This document shows, one piece after another, positions 27,078 through 36,341 of a DNA stretch of 64,000 nucleotides. Made by a program: the position numbers and the translations under genes. This DNA comes from Candidatus Bathyarchaeota archaeon (GTDB taxonomy: Archaea > Thermoproteota > Bathyarchaeia > Bathyarchaeales > Bathycorpusculaceae). The notes below the pieces were generated by a model. It did not search any database. It saw only the letters and a list, made by a program, of their open reading frames with translations, and was not told the origin of the DNA. How positions within the stretch are numbered: position 1 is the first letter of the stretch; every line of letters starts with the position of its first letter. Location: positions 58,859-122,858 of the forward strand of contig JAGTQX010000012.1 in the NCBI GenBank assembly GCA_018396675.1, in the 5' to 3' direction.

Positions 27078-27784
27078 TTAGATTTTGTGTCCATAACGTC
27101 CGGTTAAGGGTACAAAAGCGACACCGCCGAGGTTTTCACGCATAATTTTACCATCAGACCCCTTTGTTACTCTTATTAAGCTTTGGAACAAGTGTGCGCT
27201 TCCAATTGGAATCAGCATTATCCCGCCGTCCTTCAATTGTTCAATAAGAGGTTTCGGAACATCTGGAGCTGCCGCTGTCACGAGAATCCTGTCGTATGGC
27301 GCCTTTTCCGGGTAACCCATTGAACCGTCAGCGCATATTATTGTTACGCGGTCTCCGTATCCTGCTTTCATGATGTTTCTCCTTGCGAAATCAGCTAGGC
27401 CCTCAATTATTTCCACCGTGTAAACGTGGCCCCATTCGCTTCTAGGCGTGCCGCTTGGCGCTACTATTTCGGCTATTGTGGCCGCGTGCCATCCCGAACC
27501 AGCTCCGACTTCCAACACTTTGTGGCCTACTTCCAATTGTAGGGCTTCATTCATTATTGCAACCATGTTTCGCCTAGCTCAGCAGCGATGCTGAAGCTAT
27601 GTGGCGCCGAAACAGTTTGCCCGAAACCAATTGGAAGCGGCGTGTCCGCGGCGCAGTAAGACTGCATGTCTTCTGGCAGAAACTTTGCTCGGGACACTGA
27701 ACGCATTGCCTTAATCACTTTTGGGGAACGGAGAATCCCTTCTTTTGTCAAGTTATCGATTAGTTTTTCCCAATCTTTTTCCAA
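27078..27784 (-). pseudogene. pcm: Protein-L-isoaspartate O-methyltransferase, frame-disrupted
   Basis: Two ORFs together cover one full Pcm: 27554-27784 (76 residues, N-terminal part to GFGQTVSAPH) and 27078-27566 (162 residues, from MVAIMNEAL through the AdoMet motif [17 protein letters not shown] to the end). Normally SAPH is followed directly by MVAIM. Here 32 bp lie between them, shift the frame and can fold into a hairpin (TCAGCA/TGCTGA, with TAGC/GCTA). The second ORF begins with ATG overlapping the first stop by 13 bp, so split translation is possible. Alternatives are a true pseudogene or a sequence error. Confidence 0.8.
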
Positions 27785-27857
27785 TTAGACGCACCGAGTT
27801 AATTAGCGTGGAACAAACATTTAACACATTTGTATCATTGAGCTGAAAATGAGGTCT

Positions 27858-29687
27858 CTATTTCACGGTTACAGATTTCGCTAGGTTTCTCGGCTTGTCC
27901 GGGTCGTACCCCCTCTCCAAAGCCATGTAATACGCCAAAAGCTGCAGTGGAATAACAAAAGGTATTGGCGACAAAACGTCTGGGACTCCTTTAGGTATTT
28001 CAACATAATCATCAGCAAGTCTCTTCACTTCTTCGTCGCCTTCTTCTATCACGGCTATTATTGTTGCTCCTCTGGCTTTCATTTCCATAATGTTCCCTAT
28101 AACCGTCTTATGTGTCTCATCTTTTGGACATATGAAAATCACTGGAAAGCCTTGTTCAACTAGGCTTATTGGCCCATGTTTGCTTTCTCCTGCTGGGAAA
28201 GCTATTGAAGGAACGTAGGCTATTTCCATAAGTTTAAGTCTGCCCTCGTAGGCTGTTGCGGTGCTTATTCCACGTCCAAGAAAGAAAAAGACTTTTGCAT
28301 CCCTGTATTTTTTCGCAATGTCCTTAACTTTTTCCTCCTGATTCTTAACTACTGCCTCAACGATTTCTGGCAACTTCTTTAATTTAGCCTCTATAAAGTC
28401 CATTTCATCCTGCGACACTTTTCCTCTTTTCTTTGCAAGTCTTAACGCGAGTTGGGCGAGGACTGCGAGTTGTGAAGTGAAAGTTTTTGTTGCGGCGACG
28501 CCGATTTCTGGACCGGATTGTTGGCTTATGTAAACTCGCGAAACTCGTGTTAGGGTTGAACCGATCACGTTTGTCAAGCCTAGAATTGTGGCTGCTCTTT
28601 GACGTGCGGCGTTAACTGCTGCCAAAGTGTCTGCTGTTTCACCGGATTGACTTACCGCCAAGATTGTGCTGTCAATATTCACCGATTTGCCATGTTGTTC
28701 AACGAATTCTGAGGCGATAACCGGGTACGTTACCAAGAATGCAAGTTTAGAAAACATGTATGAAGCTGCCAAACACGCGTGGTAGGATGTTCCGCAAGCA
28801 ACCAGAAACACTTCGCGTGCACGGTCAAGAAATGTGGTCATCAAATCCAAGTAATGCTCCTGAAGTCTCAACGTGTTGCGTAAGCATACTGGCTGTTCAT
28901 GAATTTCCTTCAACATGAAATGCGGATAGCCATGTTTAACAGCCATTTCCGGTGTCCAATCTATAATTTTTGGTTCGCGCATCACGAGGCTTGAAGTTGC
29001 AATTTTTCTGATTTCAATTCCTTCCAATGAAAGCGTTACAAGTTCGCCGTCTTCAATTATGACCGCTTTATTGGTTAATGGTAGAAAGGCTGGGATGTCA
29101 GAGGCACAATATAGCGCGTTTTCCCCCAATCCAACGACAAGCGGACTTTCATTTCTTGCACAAATTATTTTGTCCGGTTCTTTTGGGGAAATCACCGCAA
29201 TCGCGTATGAGCCTTCAATCCTTCGCAGAGTTTCAATAACTACTTCTGCTAGGCTTAAAGAAGGATTATTTTTCAGATTTTCCTCAATAAGGTGGGCTAT
29301 TACCTCGGTGTCTGTTCTGGACTGGAAAACGTGTCCTTTTCCTTCCAACTCAAGCTTCAATTCCGCGAAATTTTCAACAATCCCATTGTGGACGACTGCA
29401 ATTTGTCCTTCACAGTCAACGTGAGGATGCGCGTTTACCATTAATGGGGCTCCATGTGTAGCCCATCTTGTGTGTCCAATGCCGATGTTTCCTGGTAAAT
29501 CATCGAGGTTGCGAATTTTGTGAACCTCGTCTATTTTTCCGCTATCCTTCTTTATGTGCAGCTTTCCTTCATGGATTGTTGCTTCGCCTACCGAGTCGTA
29601 TCCGCGGTATTCCAATCGTTTTAATGATTGGTGTATTAATGGCGCAGCGGCGCCTTCTTTAATTATGCATCCGAAAATTCCGCACAT
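27858..29687 (-). CDS. glmS: Glucosamine-fructose-6-phosphate aminotransferase (isomerizing)
   Basis: 609 residues, full length. It makes glucosamine-6-phosphate from fructose-6-phosphate and glutamine. The glutaminase half begins MCGIFGC with the nucleophilic Cys at position 2, followed by RLEYRGYDS, GHTRWATHG and TDTEV. Two SIS sugar-isomerase domains follow (ACGTSYHA about 295, SQSGETADT about 349, and the C-terminal AKSVTV). GAGAGG precedes the ATG. Its product feeds N-acetylglucosamine for glycoproteins. Confidence 0.97.
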   Translation of the reverse strand: MCGIFGCIIKEGAAAPLIHQSLKRLEYRGYDSVGEATIHEGKLHIKKDSGKIDEVHKIRNLDDLPGNIGIGHTRWATHGAPLMVNAHPHVDCEGQIAVVHNGIVENFAELKLELEGKGHVFQSRTDTEVIAHLIEENLKNNPSLSLAEVVIETLRRIEGSYAIAVISPKEPDKIICARNESPLVVGLGENALYCASDIPAFLPLTNKAVIIEDGELVTLSLEGIEIRKIATSSLVMREPKIIDWTPEMAVKHGYPHFMLKEIHEQPVCLRNTLRLQEHYLDLMTTFLDRAREVFLVACGTSYHACLAASYMFSKLAFLVTYPVIASEFVEQHGKSVNIDSTILAVSQSGETADTLAAVNAARQRAATILGLTNVIGSTLTRVSRVYISQQSGPEIGVAATKTFTSQLAVLAQLALRLAKKRGKVSQDEMDFIEAKLKKLPEIVEAVVKNQEEKVKDIAKKYRDAKVFFFLGRGISTATAYEGRLKLMEIAYVPSIAFPAGESKHGPISLVEQGFPVIFICPKDETHKTVIGNIMEMKARGATIIAVIEEGDEEVKRLADDYVEIPKGVPDVLSPIPFVIPLQLLAYYMALERGYDPDKPRNLAKSVTVK

Positions 29688-29867
29688 TTTTAGTCCTCTC
29701 TGTTTTGCATTTTTGTGTAGCCGTATTTAGGTATCTTCTTTCTTAATAAACATTTTTAAGAGAATTTTTTCACTTCTAAAGAATTCTTTTCTGTGTTTTT
29801 CATGTTTGTTTGAGCTTGTCTTCGAATATTTTTATGCTATTATTAATAAAAATTTTATATTAGTCTC

Positions 29868-31022
29868 TTACCTAAACGTCTTCCTAGCCAATTCCGCTCC
29901 TGCAACCATGTTTTTCAATTTTGCGAAGCTGACTTCCCAAGTTCTGGTTCTTAAACCACAATCGGTGCTCACGTAAATTCTGCTAGGGTCACCAACTAAA
30001 TTTACGGCGTGCAGTATCCTATCCCTCACAAGCTCTGGCGGCTCAACGAAGTCTGTGTGAACATCGATAACTCCCAAACCGTATTTGCCACAGAAACCAT
30101 AATCTTCAAAAAGCTTTAGCTCTCTATAGCCCGTTCGGTTTTCTCCAATTCCCGTTTGCCTGCTGTCCCTGTTCGCGAATTCAAGCGCAAGCTGACTACA
30201 ATTCCGCAGTTGGCTCGCGTATTTCGCCAAAACCTCATAGTCGCTATAGCAGTTGTGAAGGCTAAAAGTGCAATTAAAACCTTTAACAGTCTCGTTGAAG
30301 GCCTCCACAAACAACTGCATCTCTTCTTCTGACGGGTTTGTCGTCGCAGCCGGCTCGTCTATCTGAATCCATTTTGCTCCAGCACCAATCAGTCTACCTA
30401 TTTCTGGTTTAACAATTTCATGTATCAAGTCAAATAGAAACTCTCTCCTTGCTGCAGCTTTTCTTTGTTTAAAATCTTTTATTTTATCGCATAATTTTTT
30501 CTCGTAATACTCATTGAATGTCCAGTCTACAATAGTGTAAGGTCCAGTGAATGGTACCTTCACCTCTCTTTCCGTATTATTTTTCGTAAAAATGAACTCT
30601 TCAACGTAGATGGGTTTAATGTATTTTGGCTTGCTTATACACGCAGCCTTGTTAAAATATCTGTAGTTAAAAGACTTGACAGACCCAAGAAATTTGAAGC
30701 CCTCAATATTTCTTATTATGTGTTCATACATTTCGGAACGCCACTGTTCACCATCAAAAACCACATCCAATCCTGCCTTTTCAAAAAAGCGTATAGCATA
30801 TCGTGCAGACCACTCGAGTAGTTCTTTTTTTTCGGCGGTGGTTTTTTCTCGATTTTTCAAAATCTTGATCAGTTCAGTTATTTTCTCTATTCCTAGTTTT
30901 CGTCCCCATCTTTCTGCTTCTGCTATTTCCTCTTCTGAAAGCGGTTCGTTTTTGTAGCCTTTGATGCGCCATGCTGGCTTGGCGAGGCTTCCTATTTCCT
31001 GTGTTGGAAAAAGTTCATCCAT
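29868..31022 (-). CDS. Core MetE-like methionine synthase (catalytic, zinc-binding)
   Basis: 384 residues, corresponding to the C-terminal catalytic half of cobalamin-independent methionine synthase. Zinc ligands are visible: His and Cys in LHNCYSDY (about 253, 255), Glu in LALEF (about 280) and Cys in TDCGLRTR (about 355). In archaea such short core-MetE proteins methylate homocysteine using a corrinoid or methanopterin-type donor rather than methylfolate polyglutamate. It overlaps the upstream MetE-like gene by 8 bp. Confidence 0.88.
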   Translation of the reverse strand: MDELFPTQEIGSLAKPAWRIKGYKNEPLSEEEIAEAERWGRKLGIEKITELIKILKNREKTTAEKKELLEWSARYAIRFFEKAGLDVVFDGEQWRSEMYEHIIRNIEGFKFLGSVKSFNYRYFNKAACISKPKYIKPIYVEEFIFTKNNTEREVKVPFTGPYTIVDWTFNEYYEKKLCDKIKDFKQRKAAARREFLFDLIHEIVKPEIGRLIGAGAKWIQIDEPAATTNPSEEEMQLFVEAFNETVKGFNCTFSLHNCYSDYEVLAKYASQLRNCSQLALEFANRDSRQTGIGENRTGYRELKLFEDYGFCGKYGLGVIDVHTDFVEPPELVRDRILHAVNLVGDPSRIYVSTDCGLRTRTWEVSFAKLKNMVAGAELARKTFR

Positions 31023-32007
31023 GAATATTCAACTCGGCTTTAAGGCGTTTCGCTACATTACCTGCAACCATTAATTTTTCTTCTGCTCTTTCCCACGGCA
31101 GAAAGTCCAAGTCACAGTTTGGGCAAATGAAAATGTCACGTTTTTCTAAAAGGTAAACCTGTCCAATTAACTCTTTGGCAACATTAACAAGTTCATTTTC
31201 ATCTTCAACCAGCGAATTGCGAGCATCAACAAGTCCTAAAGCAATACCCTTACCAAACTTGTACTCTTTCAGTTTTTCAAACTTTGTCTCGTAGAGGTCT
31301 ATTCCCAAATCTGTAACTGGAAAATCTAGGGCTTCTGGCAATATTTGAGAAAAGTCTCCGAAAAATGTTTGGAGACACGTCCGAACCGCTGTTCCTCTAA
31401 TAGCAGTTTCAAGTGCGTCTCTAACAGCGATGAGTGTGTCCTTGGAAATAGGCCTTTTAAAAGGGTTGTAAACAAGCGCTGGGTCACTTAGTTGAATGTA
31501 GCTGAAGCCTTTTTTCGTAAGAGTTTTTATTTCCGCTTTTAGAATCTCGGCAAACTTAAACATTAACTCCGTGTCGTTTCTGTAGAATCTGTTTTCCGCC
31601 AACTTTGCGAAAGTGTAAGGCGCCGGCAGAATCGCTTTCCATAACACGTTCTTCGGCAAACATTCAAAACACACAATTTCTGCGGTAATGTCCTTCTCTC
31701 GTCGTATCTCCTCTACAACTACTGGTTTTCTGTAAAACGTGTTGTTGCTGAACCATCTAGCAAGCGCTCCCACTCTTACGCCATGCAGTTTTTCTGTGAA
31801 AGGCCTCAAAAGGTCTTGCCACTTAAGCATGCCGTCCGTAACATAACTGAAATTTGCAGAAATTTGGGCTTGTACAATTTTTAGCGTCGCTTTATGGAAG
31901 ATTTTTTCCAAATTTTCATCGTTAATTTTTCTTCTTTCGTATGCTCTTGTTGCCTCAACAAGTTCTTTCGGTCTTGGAAATACTCCAGTTGCATAGCAGC
32001 CTATCAT
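31015..32007 (-). CDS. MetE-family partner protein
   Basis: 330 residues, same barrel fold family as its neighbour (TGVFPRPKEL, LPAPYTFAKLAEN, IQLSDPALVYNP). The zinc site looks degenerate: the His-x-Cys position reads RTC and the Glu position reads GIDLY, although a CPNCDLDFLPW motif keeps the last Cys. It is therefore probably the non-catalytic or methyl-donor-binding partner of the core enzyme with which it overlaps by 8 bp. Divergent from a HTH regulator. Confidence 0.8.
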   Translation of the reverse strand: MIGCYATGVFPRPKELVEATRAYERRKINDENLEKIFHKATLKIVQAQISANFSYVTDGMLKWQDLLRPFTEKLHGVRVGALARWFSNNTFYRKPVVVEEIRREKDITAEIVCFECLPKNVLWKAILPAPYTFAKLAENRFYRNDTELMFKFAEILKAEIKTLTKKGFSYIQLSDPALVYNPFKRPISKDTLIAVRDALETAIRGTAVRTCLQTFFGDFSQILPEALDFPVTDLGIDLYETKFEKLKEYKFGKGIALGLVDARNSLVEDENELVNVAKELIGQVYLLEKRDIFICPNCDLDFLPWERAEEKLMVAGNVAKRLKAELNIHG

Positions 32008-32087
32008 TTGTCGTCCTTCTGTTGTGCTTGTGTATGTACCATAATAAAAATTTTAATAATAGAGCAGCTTTATGCTTATTGAAAACA
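32008..32087. promoter_or_regulatory. Divergent promoter of the metE pair and HTH regulator
   Basis: 80-bp gap with ATAATAAAAATTTTAATAATA (about 32040-32060), AT-only and nearly self-complementary, so it can act as a TATA element in both directions. It lies about 30 bp from the rightward ATG. The layout suggests that the HTH protein controls both transcripts. Confidence 0.45.
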
Positions 32088-33053
32088 ATGAACAAAAAAC
32101 TGTTACTCCACGACGACGGCAAAACACAAAAAATTAAGGAAATTCAGATATTCGAAAATCCCCAGAAACTTAAACTGATTCTGAACAATTTAAGCTGGAA
32201 AATTCTACTCATGCTTTCTGAAAAGGAAATGTACCCGCTACAGATAGCCAAAGAACTGGGAATCCACGAACAGAAAGTTTACTATCACATAAGAAAACTC
32301 ATCAAAGCCGGCGCCGTGATAATTGCACGACAAGAAGAGAAAAAAGGCGCAATAGCCAAATATTATAAGGCGGCTTCGCCGGCTTTTGGGATTGAACTGC
32401 CACAAGGATATAAAAAAGTAGAAAGGCTTCTGAGGACTGAAGCTGATGAACTGATCCAAAAATTCTTCAGAGAATTTGTGCAACCAGACGGGTATTTTGA
32501 TGGGAAAATAGTCGTTGGCAGTCCTACGCCTCATGGACCTTTCAAAACAAGCGCAAGAGATGGACATTATGCTTCACATTTAGCGTTCTTTCTTGGCCAA
32601 TTTACCAAAATGCCTAGTGACTTTGCCATAAAACTTGATGTGGATGTTAAAGCTGAAAAAGATGAGAAAAACAATATGGTTCTAGTCGGTGGACCTGGCA
32701 CAAATCTTCTTACGCAGGAATTGAACACTTATTTGCCTATAAAGTTTAATATGCAACCGTCCGAGCAAGGTTTCCTATTCGGTGGATTAGCATCATCAAG
32801 AACTGGGCAAGTTTATACTGATGATAATGTTGGGCTTGTGGCAAAAATAATTAATCCATGGGACGTTAGCAAACGGATTATAGTTTTGGCTGGAAACAAG
32901 GCTGTCGGCACCAAAGCGTGTGTTTTGGCATTAACAAACTTTTGTAAAAGAACACTGGAAAAGTACAAGGGCGAAGACACATTTGCAGCGGTTATACAAG
33001 GCTTTGACTTGAATGGCGACGGGAAAGTGGACTCGATAGAAGTTTTGGAGTAA
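32088..33053 (+). CDS. HTH regulator with S-layer-like and EF-hand-like segments
   Basis: 321 residues from ATG at 32088; the longer ORF start adds 49 Leu-rich residues that overlap the divergent promoter and look like shadow. The N-terminal ArsR-like winged helix (YPLQIAKELGIHEQKVYYHI) is followed by a region resembling archaeal S-layer domains (SPTPHGPF; VLVGGPGTNLLTQELN). The C-terminus has DLNGDGKVDSIEVLE, a canonical 12-residue calcium-binding loop of EF-hand/dockerin type. No membrane segment. Divergent from the metE pair, so a regulator role there is inferred. Confidence 0.75.
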   Translation: MNKKLLLHDDGKTQKIKEIQIFENPQKLKLILNNLSWKILLMLSEKEMYPLQIAKELGIHEQKVYYHIRKLIKAGAVIIARQEEKKGAIAKYYKAASPAFGIELPQGYKKVERLLRTEADELIQKFFREFVQPDGYFDGKIVVGSPTPHGPFKTSARDGHYASHLAFFLGQFTKMPSDFAIKLDVDVKAEKDEKNNMVLVGGPGTNLLTQELNTYLPIKFNMQPSEQGFLFGGLASSRTGQVYTDDNVGLVAKIINPWDVSKRIIVLAGNKAVGTKACVLALTNFCKRTLEKYKGEDTFAAVIQGFDLNGDGKVDSIEVLE

Positions 33054-33076
33054 ACGCTTGTCATTAACTTAAATGG

Positions 33077-33514
33077 GTGTTGACGCTGATGCAAATAACC
33101 GAGTGCATAACTGCTTTTGGTCATCGGAACATAAGAGCCACGCACCGAACCACGCTTGAGATAACAAAGGAAAAAACTTTGTCCTTAAGAGGCGACTGCA
33201 TCATTGCAGTTTCAGCAGATAGGGGATTACTTGACTTCAAACCAGAATTTAAGACGCTTCTCTGCAGAAACAACGCAAGGCTAACCATAATAATTGATGT
33301 GGACGAAGTAACTGAAACCGTCGAAGCTTACGGTAGTCAAAAATTGGCTCTTGCGCATCCTACAGACTTGGTTGTAAGAAAAAGCGAATACATTTGCGAG
33401 AGAACGCTTGCAATAAAAGCAAACAAAGCTGCATTTGACCTGTCAAGAAAGCTTGCAGAGAAACTTCGAGACCCAAAACAGAAAGTGAAAATAATATTGA
33501 CAGTCAAAGTTTAG
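33077..33514 (+). CDS. DUF371 family protein
   Basis: 145 residues, archaeal DUF371 family of unknown function. Recognised by AFGHRNIRATHRTTLEITKE near the start, the segment LSLRGDCIIAVSADRGL and YICERTLAIKANKAAFDL in the second half. An ATG four residues in (MQITECI, 33089) is an alternative start. It converges on trm5 with a 4-bp overlap. Confidence 0.85.
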   Translation: MLTLMQITECITAFGHRNIRATHRTTLEITKEKTLSLRGDCIIAVSADRGLLDFKPEFKTLLCRNNARLTIIIDVDEVTETVEAYGSQKLALAHPTDLVVRKSEYICERTLAIKANKAAFDLSRKLAEKLRDPKQKVKIILTVKV

Positions 33515-34581
33515 CTAACCCATGCGTCAAGAACGGCTTGCCACTTGTAAGGTGCTGTTTCACGGACAAGCCTTGAAAAGACGATTCTGTTGACTCTTCT
33601 CTTAAACTTTTCAATTTCTTTCGTAAATTGAAGCTTCAAATTTTCTAGTCCCTCTTTGCCGTTAACGAAACTGTAAAAGTGTATGATGCCACCGTCAGGC
33701 TTTATTGCTTCGCACGCAGCATCCACGAAATCTAAAGCTTTTTCTGGCAGATTCATAACCACACGGTCTGCTAACCCGTGAAGTTGTTGTTTAACGACTT
33801 GCCTCGCATCTCCAATTATTGGATGGACTTTCCGCTCAACCCTGTTAAGCTTAATGTTCCTTTCTAGAAAGGCAACTGCGTCTGGATTTATGTCCACCGC
33901 GTAAACTTTAACATTCTTGTGTTTTTTGGCGATTAAAATCGAGAAAGGGCCAACTCCAGCAAACATGTCAATGACGGTTTCACTCTCATTAACCATTGAC
34001 GCTACACGTAAGTGTTCGTTGGAAAGTCGCGGAGAAAAATATGCACGTGTTAAGTCAACATGAAATTTGCATCCGTGTTCCTTGTGAACAGTTTCAGTTT
34101 TGTTCACGCCAGCAATTAGGCTGAATTCTCTTATGCGGTATTCGCCTTTAACGGCTCCAGCTTTAGCCAGAACCGTTTGCACATTTTTATATGTTCGCAA
34201 TATTGCATTGCCGATTTCTGTTTTGTAAGGCTCCAGTTCTGGGGGAATTTCAATTATGGCTATGTCGCCAACAAAGTCTATTGCGCGTGGCAAGCTTGCC
34301 AATAAACTTGGCGGGAGCCTATCTTCCAGAAACTCCTTGAATTTTTTTGGATATGTTTTACGCTCTTGGAAATTATACGTGGAAATTTCGAGGCTTTCTA
34401 TTTGCTGATTAAGCCTTTGCGTTTCGTTTTGCGACGGATTTCGCGTCAGAGGAACATAAATGTGGTCTTCATCCCTTTGAATTTTAAGTTCTTCGTCGAT
34501 TATCCCTAGACTGTAGGCTAGAGCTATGGTTTTCTCACCATTGATTTTGTGAACTTTAAGGCAAGGCGTCTTTCTAGGCAT
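33511..34581 (-). CDS. trm5: tRNA (guanine-N1-)-methyltransferase Trm5
   Basis: 356 residues. Archaeal Trm5 makes m1G37 in tRNA. The N-terminal D1-type domain precedes DLTRAYFSPRLSNEHLRVA (about 170), the AdoMet motif VIDMFAGVGPFSILIA (about 195) and the NLPE catalytic-site motif (about 268). Normal length; not truncated. The upstream CBS gene stands 24 bp away on the same strand. Confidence 0.95.
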   Translation of the reverse strand: MPRKTPCLKVHKINGEKTIALAYSLGIIDEELKIQRDEDHIYVPLTRNPSQNETQRLNQQIESLEISTYNFQERKTYPKKFKEFLEDRLPPSLLASLPRAIDFVGDIAIIEIPPELEPYKTEIGNAILRTYKNVQTVLAKAGAVKGEYRIREFSLIAGVNKTETVHKEHGCKFHVDLTRAYFSPRLSNEHLRVASMVNESETVIDMFAGVGPFSILIAKKHKNVKVYAVDINPDAVAFLERNIKLNRVERKVHPIIGDARQVVKQQLHGLADRVVMNLPEKALDFVDAACEAIKPDGGIIHFYSFVNGKEGLENLKLQFTKEIEKFKRRVNRIVFSRLVRETAPYKWQAVLDAWVS

Positions 34582-34605
34582 TGAACCACTGATAACGGCT
34601 AATGG

Positions 34606-35514
34606 CTACTCTATTATTTTGAAGAAATCCCTTTCAGTTATTATCCCGATAAGCTTTGTGTTTTCAACAACTGGAAGCGCGCCTAGATTTTTCTCATCCA
34701 TCACTTTTGCTGCTTGCCCAACATCCATTTCTGGACTTACTGTAACAACATCTCTCGCGGCTATTTTGAGTGCCGGCGTATTCAATACTTGGGTTATTGT
34801 TCCAGACTGCAAGTTTTTGAAGACTTCACCTGAACCGAAGAAACGTAAAATATCCATGGCGGTTATTATGCCTACCACCTTGCTGTCTGAAATTATTGGG
34901 AGTCTCCTAAAACCTTGCATAATCATTGTTCTTTCTGTTTCAAAAATTGTGGTTGTAATTAAAGCCGTGACAACATTTTTTGTCATTAGCTCAGAGACTT
35001 TTACGCCGCTTAACCTTTCGGCGAACATGCGGGCTATGTCTCTTTCAGTTATTATCGCTCTCACGCGGTTCTCGCTGTCAACAACTGGTAAGCCGCCGAC
35101 ATTTTGCTCTTTCATCAACTGTATTGCTTCGCCTATTTTTGCCGTGGTATTAACATGGAAAACTTTCTGTGTCATCACGATTTTTATCGGCTCGTTTATG
35201 GCTTTGAAAATGTTTCCTGCGAATTTCTGCTGTATTATTTCGAATTTTTTTCCTCCGCCGAGATAGTCGATTATGTCTGTGGCGGTTACTATCCCTGCCA
35301 GTTTTTTTGTTCCAGGGTCGGCGATTGGGATTCTGCGGAATCCTTCATTTGCCATTATTTTTATTGCGTCGTGTATGGGCGTTGTAGGTGCCATTGTGAC
35401 AACTGGACTCTTCGCTATGTGAAGTATTTCGCCTTCGCGTTTCCGTGTCGAGGAATCCTTTAACGAAACTGGGCCTTTCCCTCTTAACGTTCTTCTGAAA
35501 GTTTCTCTGCTCAA
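34606..35514 (-). CDS. Four-CBS-domain protein
   Basis: 302 residues made almost entirely of four CBS motifs arranged as two pairs, each repeating the pattern GFRRIPIAD, VGGLPVVDSENR, GFRRLPIISDS, LGALPVVENTK followed by I(I/A)TERD or TATD. CBS pairs bind adenine nucleotides. N-terminal 25 residues are basic. It is followed upstream by two more CBS genes in the same orientation, likely an operon. Ligand and target unknown. Confidence 0.9.
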   Translation of the reverse strand: MSRETFRRTLRGKGPVSLKDSSTRKREGEILHIAKSPVVTMAPTTPIHDAIKIMANEGFRRIPIADPGTKKLAGIVTATDIIDYLGGGKKFEIIQQKFAGNIFKAINEPIKIVMTQKVFHVNTTAKIGEAIQLMKEQNVGGLPVVDSENRVRAIITERDIARMFAERLSGVKVSELMTKNVVTALITTTIFETERTMIMQGFRRLPIISDSKVVGIITAMDILRFFGSGEVFKNLQSGTITQVLNTPALKIAARDVVTVSPEMDVGQAAKVMDEKNLGALPVVENTKLIGIITERDFFKIIE

Positions 35515-35528
35515 AATATTTCGCCTTC

Positions 35529-36317
35529 CTATTTGGCGATTAGCCTTGTTATATCTTCACGGTCTACTATGCCTATTAGCTTTCCGTCTTCGTCCACAAC
35601 AGGGATTCTTCCAATATCTTTTGAAACCATTATCTTCGCAACTCTTATGGCTTTTATCGACGGTTGCACCGCTATCACGTTTGTTTTCATTATTGCCGAA
35701 ATTTTTGTTGAAGCGCGGTGTCTCCCCTTATGCGATTCGAATGTTGGCATAAGCGCTCCGCTTTCAAGAAAGTCTCTTTGTGTAACTATGCCAACAAGTC
35801 TATTCTTGGCATCGACAACGGGTAAACCGGCTAGAGACTTGTTTTGCATCAAACGCCAAACATTGTCCACTTCGTCTTCTAAACTGCATGACAAAACTTT
35901 TTTTGACATTATCTCCGAAACTTGTTTAGTAAGTTTTTCTGGGCTTGTCTTGATTACGTTTTCTATAAAGTTTTCTAAGCCTAAAACTCCCTTCAACTGT
36001 TTTTCCGTTTTAGAATTCACAACTGGTATGCACCATTCATCTATGCGAATCATTTCCTTAACTGTCTGGAAGGCATCGTCTTCCAGTGTAGCCGTGTGTT
36101 TTGGGTTTGACATTATGCCTTTAACCTTTATTGGCGACACGGATGAGGAGATGGTCATGACTGAACCGCGAGAAACAATTCCCAAAAGTTTTCCTTCTCT
36201 ATTTACAACTGGCAGAATCCTTAAGGAAAAGTCCCGTATAACTGCGCGGGCTTTGGTTGCAAGCTCGTCCTCGTAAATAAAAGGGTGTTTTTCATTTGTT
36301 ATTTCCTTTACAAGCAA
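35529..36317 (-). CDS. Four-CBS-domain protein
   Basis: 262 residues, four CBS motifs (SLRILPVVNREGKL; WCIPVVNSKTEKQ; LAGLPVVDAKNRL; IGRIPVVDEDGKL). Paralogue of the downstream neighbour with which it shares a 14-bp gap. The second motif is atypical, with an eroded loop, so only three sites may bind nucleotide. Function unknown; energy sensing is a family-based guess. Confidence 0.88.
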   Translation of the reverse strand: MLVKEITNEKHPFIYEDELATKARAVIRDFSLRILPVVNREGKLLGIVSRGSVMTISSSVSPIKVKGIMSNPKHTATLEDDAFQTVKEMIRIDEWCIPVVNSKTEKQLKGVLGLENFIENVIKTSPEKLTKQVSEIMSKKVLSCSLEDEVDNVWRLMQNKSLAGLPVVDAKNRLVGIVTQRDFLESGALMPTFESHKGRHRASTKISAIMKTNVIAVQPSIKAIRVAKIMVSKDIGRIPVVDEDGKLIGIVDREDITRLIAK

Positions 36318-36341
36318 AAATTTCCCCTTTTCCCCTTCTCT

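Noticed and set aside
27566-27600. Bulge-helix-bulge intron in pcm
   Set aside because: I tried to fold the insert into the 3-nt bulge, 4-bp helix, 3-nt bulge form; only one 3-nt bulge with CGCC/GGCG and TAGC/GCTA stems appears, so a canonical archaeal intron is not supported.
27560-27605. T4 gene 60-type translational bypass in pcm
   Set aside because: No matching take-off and landing codons in the required frames at the insert borders.
29778-29789. Palindrome AAAGAATTCTTT upstream of glmS
   Set aside because: A single 12-bp AT-rich palindrome in a long AT-rich gap; expected by chance and no second copy to support an operator.
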